From positions 1 through 64,000 of the forward strand of contig JAEYZG010000034.1 in NCBI GenBank assembly GCA_023428135.1: DNA of 64,000 nt. The letters are read 5' to 3'. Below, piece after piece: positions 43,621 to 52,847 of the stretch (position 1 is its first letter; every line of letters starts with the position of its first letter). A program made the position numbers and the translations under genes. The notes under the pieces are model-generated. The model saw only the letters and a list, made by a program, of their open reading frames with translations. It made no database searches and was not told the origin of the DNA. Source of the DNA: Bacteroidota bacterium. Lineage in GTDB: Bacteria; Bacteroidota; Bacteroidia; Cytophagales; Cytophagaceae.

Positions 43621-45663
43621 TCATTTTGTATTTACATTGTCTGCCAACCATACTAAGCCTTCTTCAATATATCGAGGAACTTGCCATTCTAAATTACTTT
43701 CATCTTCATTGAAAGTCATTAAGTCAAAAGTAAAATCTGTTTTTTGGGTCGAACTTGGTCCAAGTAGATATGGACATTGAGTTAAATCCTTACCTTTTAA
43801 AAGTTTGAATTTGTTTTTAACCTCAATGATACCCTCATCAGTAGTATATGAAGCTTTAAAAAAATTAATATTTTTATTTATGATTGCTTCTTCAAGACTT
43901 CTAGCAACATAAACTGAACCTTGTTCATTAACCTGATAACTTACTCGAATAAAATCAGAATCATACTTATCTTTTTCATCGCAATTTATGAGGTCCATAA
44001 TTTTTCTCTTTTTAGGTATCCAAGTTAACAATGTTGAATTGGATGTTTCTGCATTAGGTATATCAGTAGGACATGATTTTCGTTCATTATTTGGATCAAC
44101 AGAATCAATATCTGTAATTACTAAACTCTTTGTATTTACAAATTTCAAAAGCTCTTTAAACTTTACCGTATAAGCTCCACCTACTTCAATTATTGAAACA
44201 CATTCATTAGTCAAACTTTTTGCAACCTTATTAATCATTAAAGGAAGGAGAATTCTTTCGGTAGTTCCTTCAACAAGGATCACCTTATCAGCAAAAAATA
44301 TATCACACCTATGGAGGCTCATATATTGTTTCAGAAATCTGAATGTTTCAGTATCGTTCTCTTTATGCTTGAAGTCATTGAAATCCCTTACTTCAACTTT
44401 ATATCGATTTTCATCTTTAATAAATACTTTGGAAAAGTATCTAATTCTCTCAAAACTTCTCTTAACGTCAATCCCAGCTTCAGTTACAATATGAGATGAA
44501 TGAGTGCTAATAACGACCTGAACAAATAATGAGTCCTTTTCTTTGGTTTCTCTAATTGTTTTTCTTATTTGAGTAATAAATACTTGCTGCATTTGCGGAT
44601 GCAAATGAGCTTCTGGTTCTTCAATTAAAATTGTAAGAGTTTCAGATTTGTTTATCGGCAATGCCTTTTTAAATTTTTCTATAAAACTCACTACCTTTAA
44701 AACAAGATAAATTAGGTTACTATACCCTAACCCATTAAAATTTTCTGGTAATGTAATATTATCTTGTTTGTAAAAGTATTTTATGTTGTTTTTAAGAATA
44801 GTTTCTGGATCAAATCCTGCTTGAAGAACAATTTCAGGGATTGTTAAATGAGGTTCAACACCAAATAATTTTAATTTTTCAAGAAGGTCATTAAGAAAAC
44901 TCTCATATTTAGAGTTAAGAGACTTAGACGTTTCCTTTAACTGTTTTTCTAAATTCTCAACATCTTCATTGTTATCCTTATTTACTTCTCGATAATAATC
45001 AGAAAAGCCAACAGCTAATGTTCTATTTTTATCAGATTTTGTATCATCTAATTTCCTTGAAGCCTGAATTGTTTCAAAACTTAAAACAGAACTTATTTTT
45101 TGTTTTATGTTTTCCTCAATCAAATTTTCACCTCCAAAGCATTTAATTTCATAATGCTTTGCAATATTTTCATTTAGCCATTCATTTAACTTTTGTTCTT
45201 TTTCTTTCCTGTCAATAAAAGAGGTGAACAGTTTGATGCTTTCTTTTGATTGATATTGCAGTTTGATAGTTGCACAGTTTTTATTGTCTTCCAGGTCGCT
45301 TATAAATTCTGAAAGATTAATTAAACTATCTTTATCTTTGTCATACTCTACCTCAATTTCCAACTGAATTTTCGGCATTGAATTAATCAAAGAAATTTCA
45401 AGAGCATCTTTCCTTTCCTCATCCACTTCTTTTTGAATTAATTCAAATATTTTTAAACATTTCTCAAAATCTGAATACGTTGATTGAGAAAAATCATGAA
45501 AGGTAAAATTAATCTTTTCACCCAAAAACATATTTACAACTTCAAAAAGGGATGTCTTTCCGGTGTTATTCTTCCCGACAATTAGGGTTATATCATCTTC
45601 AATATTTAGTTTAATATCTTCTAAAAGTCGAAAATTCTTAATTGAAATGTCTTTAATTTTCAT
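43621..45663 (-). CDS. gajA: Gabija-type nuclease GajA (OLD family: ATPase plus TOPRIM)
   Basis: The 680-residue protein has an ABC-like ATPase head with Walker A GKNNTGKTS (residues 30-38), a signature-like NGLGYSNLIYLVL (310-322), and Walker B TILIEEPEAHLHPQ (345-358) with STHSSHIV. This is followed by a TOPRIM nuclease domain with VEGTTE (Glu465) and ITDIDSVD (Asp518/Asp520). That is the class 2 OLD nuclease layout. It is followed immediately by a UvrD helicase gene, which defines Gabija. GajA nicks DNA when nucleotide pools fall during infection. It is about 100 residues longer than the typical GajA (578); the extra length seems to lie in the ATPase insert and the C-terminus. Confidence 0.88.
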   Translation of the reverse strand: MKIKDISIKNFRLLEDIKLNIEDDITLIVGKNNTGKTSLFEVVNMFLGEKINFTFHDFSQSTYSDFEKCLKIFELIQKEVDEERKDALEISLINSMPKIQLEIEVEYDKDKDSLINLSEFISDLEDNKNCATIKLQYQSKESIKLFTSFIDRKEKEQKLNEWLNENIAKHYEIKCFGGENLIEENIKQKISSVLSFETIQASRKLDDTKSDKNRTLAVGFSDYYREVNKDNNEDVENLEKQLKETSKSLNSKYESFLNDLLEKLKLFGVEPHLTIPEIVLQAGFDPETILKNNIKYFYKQDNITLPENFNGLGYSNLIYLVLKVVSFIEKFKKALPINKSETLTILIEEPEAHLHPQMQQVFITQIRKTIRETKEKDSLFVQVVISTHSSHIVTEAGIDVKRSFERIRYFSKVFIKDENRYKVEVRDFNDFKHKENDTETFRFLKQYMSLHRCDIFFADKVILVEGTTERILLPLMINKVAKSLTNECVSIIEVGGAYTVKFKELLKFVNTKSLVITDIDSVDPNNERKSCPTDIPNAETSNSTLLTWIPKKRKIMDLINCDEKDKYDSDFIRVSYQVNEQGSVYVARSLEEAIINKNINFFKASYTTDEGIIEVKNKFKLLKGKDLTQCPYLLGPSSTQKTDFTFDLMTFNEDESNLEWQVPRYIEEGLVWLADNVNTK

Positions 45664-45885
45664 TATTCTAATTCTATTGTCTCTGATTTGGAAAGGAGTT
45701 TAACACTCTTCCTTTTATTACATTTTCTATTGTATATACTTTTGTCACAAAGTCATACTATTAATAACCTTTCATAGAAAAATCTTTCATTACAAAACAT
45801 GATGATGTTTTATTTAAAATCCACTTTAATATCTAACACTTTCTTCTTAGTACTTATTGAACGTTGCAAAATTCGGCTATCCTAT

Positions 45886-46380
45886 TCAATCCGAAAGCTT
45901 AAACCTTTCCTTTACCTCGTCATAATCATTAAAATCCACATCAGGATTCGCTTGTCTTACTATTGAGGAAGTCACAACGACTTTAAAATGAACAGTCTTT
46001 CCGTAGTATTTATTGGGATCTTTTCCTTCACTAAGAGAGGTATTATAAATCCACATTATTCTAACATAATTAACTCGTATTGTAAAATTCATAAAATAGT
46101 TGGGACTAGAACCATTGTACTGCGTATAAGGTAAAGCTGTCCAATTTTCACCATCATCAATACTAAAATAAACATTCACAGATGCCAAATTTATATTTGA
46201 AGATGTTAATTCTGGTAAAATGAGATCTTTATAGTATTCTGGAGATTCATAAGACCAATCTGTAGCAATAAATGTTCTAGCTTGTACACTAGTTGGACCA
46301 GGATTATCTTTTGAACAACCAAAACTAAATACTAGAATTCCTAAAAAAAGAAGTGCTTGAAAATATAGATTGCTATTCAT
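45886..46380 (-). CDS. Lipoprotein with the collagen-like-lipoprotein C-terminal tail
   Basis: The 164-residue protein has a lipoprotein signal with box FSFGC (Cys22), then SKDNPGP, a mature domain of about 135 residues, and the end NPDVDFNDYDEVKERFKLSD. This tail matches those of the collagen-like lipoproteins at 52848 (IDFNDYNAVKAFYNLSG) and 54132 (IDLKNYQEVKSYYHITE). The repeat GxP region of those relatives is reduced here to NPGP. It sits between the Gabija genes and the other envelope genes on the same strand, 222 bases before GajA. Confidence 0.65.
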   Translation of the reverse strand: MNSNLYFQALLFLGILVFSFGCSKDNPGPTSVQARTFIATDWSYESPEYYKDLILPELTSSNINLASVNVYFSIDDGENWTALPYTQYNGSSPNYFMNFTIRVNYVRIMWIYNTSLSEGKDPNKYYGKTVHFKVVVTSSIVRQANPDVDFNDYDEVKERFKLSD

Positions 46381-46395
46381 GAAAATATAAATATG

Positions 46396-46680
46396 TTAAT
46401 TTACTTTTTTTCCTTCAATTGGTTGTGTATATACTCCTGGTGGCTTCCCAAATCCACCTTCCAGCACATTCTTTATATAATTCCATAAAAAAGGCAGAAT
46501 AAGTCCAATGAGTCCAACAACAATTGCTTTTATGATCCAATTTGGTTTAGACTCTTCTTTAAAAGCTTTCTTCTTTCGGGATGATTTAGGCTTTTCAATA
46601 TTTACATTAATCGTATTGTTGTTCGTATTAATACTGGAATTTATTGTTGGTACTTCTTCCTTATTCTTTATTGTTGCCAT
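46396..46680 (-). CDS. Small single-pass membrane protein
   Basis: The 94-residue protein has a polar, Asn/Lys-rich N-terminal half, one membrane segment (AIVVGLIGLILPFLWNYI, about residues 52-69) and a short Gly/Pro-rich tail GGFGKPPGVYTQPIEGK. It has no recognised family. It is spaced 15 bases from the following lipoprotein gene, suggesting cotranscription. Confidence 0.55.
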   Translation of the reverse strand: MATIKNKEEVPTINSSINTNNNTINVNIEKPKSSRKKKAFKEESKPNWIIKAIVVGLIGLILPFLWNYIKNVLEGGFGKPPGVYTQPIEGKKVN

Positions 46681-46766
46681 TATTATTAATCAATTATAAA
46701 TATTTTAACTTATTTAAAATATCTGGACTTAAATATTCATTATTATGTTGAAGTTCTAAAAAGGAG

Positions 46767-47141
46767 TTATTTGCAATTACAACCATCTCCCACAACCCAT
46801 TTACAACAAGGATCATTAGGACAGTTAGCTTTTGTTTTACCTGAGCATCCACAATTGGAAGTATTAGGACAATCATTTTTAGATACAGCATTTCCAGGCT
46901 CCTCGCATGCAATACCGTCATTATCCAGATCAAGATCATCATGACATTTAGGATCGTAATCAAAAGCAGCTTGAGCAGCGGCCTGTGATGTATAATCTGC
47001 ACAATTAGTCTTTTTACAATTGTTAGTATTGTTGTTATTATTGTTTCTACCACTGGATGATGGATCGACAGGGTCATTGTCAGAACTGCAACCAATAACA
47101 GCTAAAGAAAAAAATGTCAGCCAAAATAGTAATTTTTTCAT
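46767..47141 (-). CDS. Excalibur-domain lipoprotein
   Basis: The 124-residue protein has a lipoprotein signal (box AVIGC), an Asn-rich linker, and an Excalibur domain: NCADYTSQAAAQAAFDYDPK then DLDLDNDGIACEE, with the DxDxDG calcium-binding loop and paired cysteines. A second cysteine-rich motif (CPNTSNCGCSGKTKANCPND then CCKW) follows. Excalibur domains are extracellular and often accompany secreted nucleases. It is located between the TerB-like gene and a small membrane protein gene. Confidence 0.82.
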   Translation of the reverse strand: MKKLLFWLTFFSLAVIGCSSDNDPVDPSSSGRNNNNNNTNNCKKTNCADYTSQAAAQAAFDYDPKCHDDLDLDNDGIACEEPGNAVSKNDCPNTSNCGCSGKTKANCPNDPCCKWVVGDGCNCK

Positions 47142-47162
47142 ATTACAAAAGTTAAGTTATGT

Positions 47163-48140
47163 TTATCTAATCAGACGTTTTAAAATTCTCCCCATTATAT
47201 CAATATCCTTTCTTGGTATTAATATCGGCACCTTACCAGCATCTTTATCCACTTCAACACCATGAGCGTGTATAGTACAGCTTAATATCTTTTCAAGACG
47301 GATGTTGGTATTTTTACTTTCACCCATAAATAATATGCGCTTGTTCGTAAAGAATACATTGCCTCTATCTATAACAGTCCAGCTTCCCCTTCGCAGTTCT
47401 TCCCATTCAATGAAGTCAGTATAATAACATACTTCATTCTTCTGAAGATTAATATCTACTTTACAGATTGGAAGTTCACCATTCTCTATGATCCAAAAGA
47501 GTTTAATCTTTTTAAAATGATCCTTTGTCTTTTGGTCAAGATCGAGTTTAACGTTAAGACTTTTGCAAATTAAATCAAGCTCCTTTTCCTCTTCCGGAGA
47601 AAGCATATCATCTGCAATAGCCCTTTTGATAAAATTATTTAAATATGCTCCTCTTACCTCCTCAGAAATCTTATTAGCTAAAGACTCATCCAGCCTCAGA
47701 TCATTTTGCAATTTCTCTATAAAGCTCTTCTCTTTTTTACCAAGCCTTCCATCCTTAATGACCTCTTTAAAATTAGCCTCATAAATCGCCCCACCTATTT
47801 TATCATGCAACTTATTTATTACAACATCATTCAATCCTAACAATGACTTTAAATGGCGTAAGTCATCAACTTCATTATCGGATAATACATTATCAAGTAA
47901 GCAGGAATTGAGGTATACCGCATAGAACTCCTCAAGATTTAGTGCAAACTCCTTATGTAAATTTAACCCATATTTATGCTCAATTTTTTGAATGTCATTT
48001 GGTGTAATACTTTGAATTTCTTTAGTAGCTAATAAATTATTCAATTCTACAACAGCATTTTCTTCCGGAAACTGCTTAAACAGTTTTTGGAAAAAACTCT
48101 GTTTATAATAAGTCGCTTGTTGAAATACTGATATGTTCAT
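47163..48140 (-). CDS. TerB-like helical repeat protein with a C-terminal PH-like domain
   Basis: The 325-residue cytoplasmic protein contains helical segments with acidic loops (LSDNEVDDLRHLKSLLGL, KDGRLGKKEKSFIEKLQNDL, ADDMLSPEEEKELDLICKSL), as in TerB-type tellurite-resistance domains. A C-terminal strand-rich domain follows (NVFFTNKRILFMGESKNTNI), as in bacterial PH-like domains. The assignment is by pattern only. The preceding gene ends 2 bases before this start, so the two are almost certainly translated from one message. Confidence 0.55.
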   Translation of the reverse strand: MNISVFQQATYYKQSFFQKLFKQFPEENAVVELNNLLATKEIQSITPNDIQKIEHKYGLNLHKEFALNLEEFYAVYLNSCLLDNVLSDNEVDDLRHLKSLLGLNDVVINKLHDKIGGAIYEANFKEVIKDGRLGKKEKSFIEKLQNDLRLDESLANKISEEVRGAYLNNFIKRAIADDMLSPEEEKELDLICKSLNVKLDLDQKTKDHFKKIKLFWIIENGELPICKVDINLQKNEVCYYTDFIEWEELRRGSWTVIDRGNVFFTNKRILFMGESKNTNIRLEKILSCTIHAHGVEVDKDAGKVPILIPRKDIDIMGRILKRLIR

Positions 48141-48142
48141 AG

Positions 48143-49081
48143 TTAATATTTCCTATATTCTTCATATATGGGATCACTCCAGTTACACACTCCACCATGA
48201 TGAGAACAAGCTCCTCTCCCCGTGGCGTGGGAAGTGCTCCCATCACAACACCGTGTAACATATCCGACTATTCTCTTTTTAATTGGGTTTACTTTATCAT
48301 ATAGTCTACTGGCTTCTTCATGTCCACTCTTTACCAATTCTTTTAATTCTAAAATCGCATCTTCTGTCTTTCCTGTTTTATAGTAGCATAAGGCTCTTTT
48401 ATATAAAAGGTCTGAATTGGTAGCATTTTCAGGAATTATATTTTGTAATTTGCTTAATGCATCTTTGTAATTGTTGGACTTTATTAGATCTGAAATCTGA
48501 AGGGAAAATATTGAGGTTCTGGATTCATTTATCGTTCTCTTTTCATGGTCCTTTAAAGCATACATAGATGCTGTATCCAGCTTTATTAAAGCATCTTTAA
48601 GCTTATGAGACTTTTCAAGTTCAGTACTTTCCTTTAAGTAAAGACTTAATTTAGCATACCTTTCATTTTCTTTCGTTTGAGCTTCCTGTTGTTCCTTTAA
48701 TAGTTTCTCTTCCTGAACCTTTTTATTAAAAGCCTCTTGCCTGTCAATTTCCGCATAATGGTAAAATGTAGGTATTGAACATAGAAGCAGCAGAGAACAG
48801 AACGCTGATTTTATTTTAGTGGTCAACTTAAAGTGAAGATGTTTTTCCAGAAAAAAATGACCAAAAGGCAGAAGAACGAATCCCAATGCTGCTAATAAAA
48901 GGAATAAGAAAAAGTGATTCAAGAATGCAAGAGCTACTAAGAAAATACTAATGGCAGCAGCAATCAATGAATATTTGGTAAAAGGATTCCAATCATCAAT
49001 TTTCTTGAATTTCGATCCTTTAAAATATTCCGGTAATACCCTGTTTTCTTTTGGAATTAAATCAGGAACATATCTCATCAA
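48143..49081 (-). CDS. Membrane protein with TPR helices and DUF3761 C-terminus
   Basis: The 312-residue protein has two or three membrane segments at about residues 36-105, a charged coiled region, TPR-like helices (SDLLYKRALCYYKTGKTEDA), and a C-terminal cysteine/histidine motif CCDGSTSHATGRGACSHHGG characteristic of DUF3761. It is the first gene of a leftward run of five envelope genes that leads into GajA and GajB. The next gene begins 2 bases after its stop. The function is unknown. Confidence 0.7.
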   Translation of the reverse strand: MMRYVPDLIPKENRVLPEYFKGSKFKKIDDWNPFTKYSLIAAAISIFLVALAFLNHFFLFLLLAALGFVLLPFGHFFLEKHLHFKLTTKIKSAFCSLLLLCSIPTFYHYAEIDRQEAFNKKVQEEKLLKEQQEAQTKENERYAKLSLYLKESTELEKSHKLKDALIKLDTASMYALKDHEKRTINESRTSIFSLQISDLIKSNNYKDALSKLQNIIPENATNSDLLYKRALCYYKTGKTEDAILELKELVKSGHEEASRLYDKVNPIKKRIVGYVTRCCDGSTSHATGRGACSHHGGVCNWSDPIYEEYRKY

Positions 49082-49562
49082 ATAATGTATATAGAAGCGT
49101 TAGTATACTTTAAAAATTAGACCTTTCCAGCCCCTATATCCTACCCCTAATAGTAAAAACCTGTGTACTACTGCTCAAAACAAAATTGCAGGTACGCACA
49201 ACAACTCAAAATTATGTGGATTATCTCATGCTTTAATACAAAATACCCAATCACGTAAAAAGAAAATCAATAGCATTAAAAATAGTCCCAATAGCAAATA
49301 TATAAAATATGTTGTAACCTACGAATTTTTCCAAATCAGGTTACCCGAATCATAAAAATTTATGCTTTCATTGACAATATTTCCTGTAATGCACCATAAA
49401 GGGCCAAAACCAAACGACTCCACTTCCCAATACAAACCAGCATCCATTAGCTCCCAGTAAAGCAAATTCCCTCGCCGGACATACCATCAGAATTAACACT
49501 TATGCACATATCACTTCACTGGAGAAAAAAATAATTTCAATGAAGAGATATCAATTTCCTGG

Positions 49563-49768
49563 CTTGTAAATTCATTCTGCAAGCATGAAATTCAATTTTG
49601 CAGACTTGAAATTCCATTTTACAAGCTTGTAATTTCAATTTGCAGGCTTGTATTTTCACTTTACAAGGTTGTAAATCCATTTTGCAGACTTGTATTTTCA
49701 CTTTGCAAGCATGTTATTTCAAATTGCAGACTTGTATTTCCATTTTTCAAGCTTGTAATTTCTTTTTC
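49563..49768. repeat. Tandem array of 21-bp units, nine copies plus part
   Basis: Nine successive units of exactly 21 bases start at 49563 with the consensus CTTGTAATTTCANTTTGCAR and one more base, followed by a partial tenth. Unit ends alternate CAAG and CAGA, and junctions form palindromes such as TTACAAGCTTGTAA. There are no unique spacers, so it is not a CRISPR. It lies in the gap 49082-50024, the rest of which shows only a terminator-like hairpin at its right side. Confidence 0.85.
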
Positions 49769-49863
49769 CCGTTAATGAATTTGAATATAATGATTTGTCC
49801 TAAGGAATATTTGTAAGCCTTTTTAAGCATTCCAGACTTTTTATTATTTTCCACAAATAAAAA

Positions 49864-49887
49864 TAGCCCCGATAAATATCGAGGCTA
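49864..49887 (-). terminator. Leftward intrinsic terminator candidate
   Basis: TAGCCCCGATA and TATCGAGGCTA pair over 11 positions with one mismatch around two bases. Read leftward it is followed by TTTTTATTT. It is likely to end the transcript of the gene at 50025-52457. A second hairpin, ACTCCCA/TGGGAGT, lies at about 49985-50014. Confidence 0.6.
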
Positions 49888-50024
49888 GTATTGAAGCCGT
49901 TCTTGGTAATTTGTCTGCATGCTCACAACCTTTTTTTATAGGCTAGCACTAAGGCTTTATTCATTTCACCGGAATAAAAAAAGAACTCCCAATCTGATTA
50001 CATAGACTGGGAGTAATGATCTGG

Positions 50025-52457
50025 TTAATTATTTTTGATTAGTTTTTCAGTAACCACCTGGTTATTCAGCATCATCTTTACTATATAAGTTCCGGCTGGT
50101 ATCCCGTCTGTTTTAAGAGAAACTGTTCCTTGTCCAGAACCAACATATTGTTGAATATCCTTTAGCAGTATTCCTTCAATAGAAAAAAGTTGCAAGTGTA
50201 AATTTCCAGCTTCATTAGCAGTAATATCCAGATTTATATAAGAGTTAAATGGATTTGGATATGCAGTAGTTTTATAGGCAATTGTATTTACTTCTGTTAC
50301 GGCTTCCATTGCTTCTCTTGCTGCACAATTGCCATTGGACTCTACTATTTTTACAAGCCAGTCCCCTGGACCATGTGTTACATCTCCATCGTTAGAACCG
50401 GTATATCCCCCCAGAATGTAACTTCCATCATTATTATTAAATATTACGTTAACTCCATCATAGCTGCTTCCACCTAAAGTGGTATTCCAAATGATGTTAC
50501 CAGCTTCATCAATTTTATATATCCATAAATCATAATCTCCTTTATTGATATTTGGAATGTCCCCATTGGAAGATCTTGTAACTCCTCCAACTATATAACC
50601 TCCACCATAAGCAGGTATGATAGTAACAGGAAATTCAACATTAGTCCCTCCATAAATTTTACTCCATAATACATTTCCGGAAGCATCTGTTTTGAAAATC
50701 CACTGGTCTGAATGCTCCTCATCTAGAGCATAAAGTAGAAACCCATCTTCCGGTGTTAAGGTTAAGCTTCGAATCATATTCAAGTATGATATACTATATT
50801 TTTTATCCCAAAGTATATCTCCGGAATTATTTATTCTTACCAACCATGCTTGCTGATATGCCTCACCGTAATGATAACCACCTAATGCATAACCACCATC
50901 AGGAACAGCAATTGCAGATATTAAAATTTCTTCATAGGGTCCACCATAGGTTTTGGTCCAAAGAATATTTCCATTGTAGTCCACTTTCAGAATCCAGAAA
51001 TCAAACTGTTTTCCATCAGTGTTGGATGTATATCCGGCCAGCAGTAAAGTACCATCATTATTTTCAATAACAGAGGAAATACCATTTTGATGGCCATTAG
51101 CCGGTATATCCAGAGACCAGGAAATATTACCTGATTGATCTATTTTATATACAAGTAAATTATATGGAATATTTTGGGTGCCGGCAAAGATGTAACCTTT
51201 ATCCGAAAGATTCTGAGTTATGAAGTTCGTAATAGGTCCATTACGAAGAAAGGTTTGTTCGGTAGATATGATGTTTCCGGCAAGGTCCGTTTTGGTTTTC
51301 CTAAAATAAGCACTTCCCGAAGCGTAGATATATCCGGCCAGAAAATATGCACTGTCATTGGAACGTGTAATATTAATGATAGAATGGGAAACCGTGTTGT
51401 CCCAAACTTTGGATGCTTTTTTTTGAATGTTCACTTGTACCGGAACCCTGCCTGACACACATCCACTTTTGGAAGCTTCCACATAATAAGTTGTAGAGGC
51501 GTCAAGAGGAGGAGTTGAAAATGAAGAGCCGGTTGCAATTACATTTCCGCCTGTAGCCTGATCATACCAGTTAAGGATAACAGAAGGTTGATAAACAGAA
51601 GCAACGAGCGTTGCTGATTGTCCGCTACAGATCAAACTATTACTTACGGTTGGCTTCTCAGGTAAAGGAGTTGTTTTAATAATAACAGGAGTCCTTTTGG
51701 ATGATGTACAACCATTTAGTAATGCTTCAACATAATAGGTAGTTTCTGAAGTGATAGCAAGAGTTGTAAAGTCAGCTCCTGTATAGACAGGCACGCCTCC
51801 GCTCTGCTGACTATACCACTTAAAAATTGCACCCGCAGGTTTTGTAGCATGTAATACTGCAGGCTGACCTTTGCAGGTAGTCACTTGTTCCTTTTGCACT
51901 ACAGGTGCAGCAAGGAGTACAGTTGCATAATGCAGGTTTACTGTTCTGACCTTATTGTTATTCTCTGCTTTAAGGTAAACTTCAACACCTTGAAAATTTT
52001 CATCAGGATTAAAAATAACGATGACATCCTGGAGAGAAGACCAGAACAGCTTCACATCATTGTCATTGAAATTGACCCTCTCTGTGTTGATGTTATTGCC
52101 CACCACAGTTGAAATGAATATATTTGAAATTAAACTACGATCGTAAATAGGTTCTGAAAATGACAATTTGACTTTTATTTGATCCTTCTTACTGCCTGCC
52201 GACGAGAACTTGATTCTTTGAGCAACATACCCATAATGGATGTCCGGTGCCAGCTTAATGGTCGAGTATGAGTTGGTATCATCATCCACCGCAAGTAAGG
52301 GCTGCAATACTGAGCAATTCTGGCAATTTGTTCCGAGAACTGTTGTCTGCGTGGTGCCACTGCCACATGGCACGTTCGAATCTGCTTTAGTTGAAACAGA
52401 AACAAATGCGATAAGGCCTGTCAATAACAATTGACTCCACCATCTTCTTTTTTTCAT
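50025..52457 (-). CDS. Secreted protein with Ig-like domains, propeller-type repeats and type IX sorting tail
   Basis: The 810-residue protein has a signal peptide (ending STKADS) and an N-terminal domain with several cysteines. Two Ig-like modules of the Bacteroidota PKD-like type follow (QPAVLHATKPAGAIFKWYSQ and a second at about 270-340), then at least six repeats with the pattern GGYxxGxxDxWIxKxDxxGNIxW (about 390-700). A T9SS sorting domain ends it (YPNPFNSYINLDI... IPAGTYIVKMMLNNQVV). It is probably exported by the type IX system to the cell surface; the function is unknown. Confidence 0.87.
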   Translation of the reverse strand: MKKRRWWSQLLLTGLIAFVSVSTKADSNVPCGSGTTQTTVLGTNCQNCSVLQPLLAVDDDTNSYSTIKLAPDIHYGYVAQRIKFSSAGSKKDQIKVKLSFSEPIYDRSLISNIFISTVVGNNINTERVNFNDNDVKLFWSSLQDVIVIFNPDENFQGVEVYLKAENNNKVRTVNLHYATVLLAAPVVQKEQVTTCKGQPAVLHATKPAGAIFKWYSQQSGGVPVYTGADFTTLAITSETTYYVEALLNGCTSSKRTPVIIKTTPLPEKPTVSNSLICSGQSATLVASVYQPSVILNWYDQATGGNVIATGSSFSTPPLDASTTYYVEASKSGCVSGRVPVQVNIQKKASKVWDNTVSHSIINITRSNDSAYFLAGYIYASGSAYFRKTKTDLAGNIISTEQTFLRNGPITNFITQNLSDKGYIFAGTQNIPYNLLVYKIDQSGNISWSLDIPANGHQNGISSVIENNDGTLLLAGYTSNTDGKQFDFWILKVDYNGNILWTKTYGGPYEEILISAIAVPDGGYALGGYHYGEAYQQAWLVRINNSGDILWDKKYSISYLNMIRSLTLTPEDGFLLYALDEEHSDQWIFKTDASGNVLWSKIYGGTNVEFPVTIIPAYGGGYIVGGVTRSSNGDIPNINKGDYDLWIYKIDEAGNIIWNTTLGGSSYDGVNVIFNNNDGSYILGGYTGSNDGDVTHGPGDWLVKIVESNGNCAAREAMEAVTEVNTIAYKTTAYPNPFNSYINLDITANEAGNLHLQLFSIEGILLKDIQQYVGSGQGTVSLKTDGIPAGTYIVKMMLNNQVVTEKLIKNN

Positions 52458-52807
52458 AGTGTGTTAGGTTAAAAATTTAGAAATATTAATTAATTAGTCC
52501 CTTTTTATAGAAAAAATACATACTGCCTGAAATTTAATCTAGAGCAGAAAATCGATTAAATACTTAAAAAACTTTTGTTTCCTCAACTATTGAAAACATA
52601 TGTCATAACCACTAATTGTTCTGACCGGGAAGCATAACCAATCAGGATAAAAATTGTTTAGTTTTTTTCAAAAAATTTCTGATGTACTCCAATAGATTTA
52701 AAAAGTCACTGCTTGCTAATCTGATTTATTTCGATAATTCAAAAATCGTTGTTTGAAAGCAAATCACAACAAGCAGACCAAACCAAGTAGATTGTGCGGA
52801 ATAAAAA

Positions 52808-52835
52808 AGCCCTCCAGTTCTTGATCCGGAGGGCT
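52808..52835 (-). terminator. Leftward intrinsic terminator of the collagen-like lipoprotein gene
   Basis: AGCCCTCC and GGAGGGCT form an 8-bp GC-rich stem. Read leftward it is followed by TTTTTTATT. The rest of the gap 52458-52847 shows nothing distinct. Confidence 0.75.
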
Positions 52836-52847
52836 GAATTAAATTTA

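Noticed and set aside
41787..45663. PARIS or Septu defence system instead of Gabija
   Set aside because: PARIS pairs an ATPase with a separate TOPRIM protein and Septu pairs an ATPase with an HNH nuclease; here ATPase and TOPRIM are fused and the partner is a UvrD-type helicase.
46694..47095. A 133-residue leftward frame rich in Ile and Leu
   Set aside because: It is out of frame within the Excalibur lipoprotein gene, whose signal peptide and calcium-binding motif show which frame is real.
49563..49768. Possible CRISPR array
   Set aside because: Units are directly adjacent with no unique spacers, and no cas genes are present; it is a simple tandem repeat.
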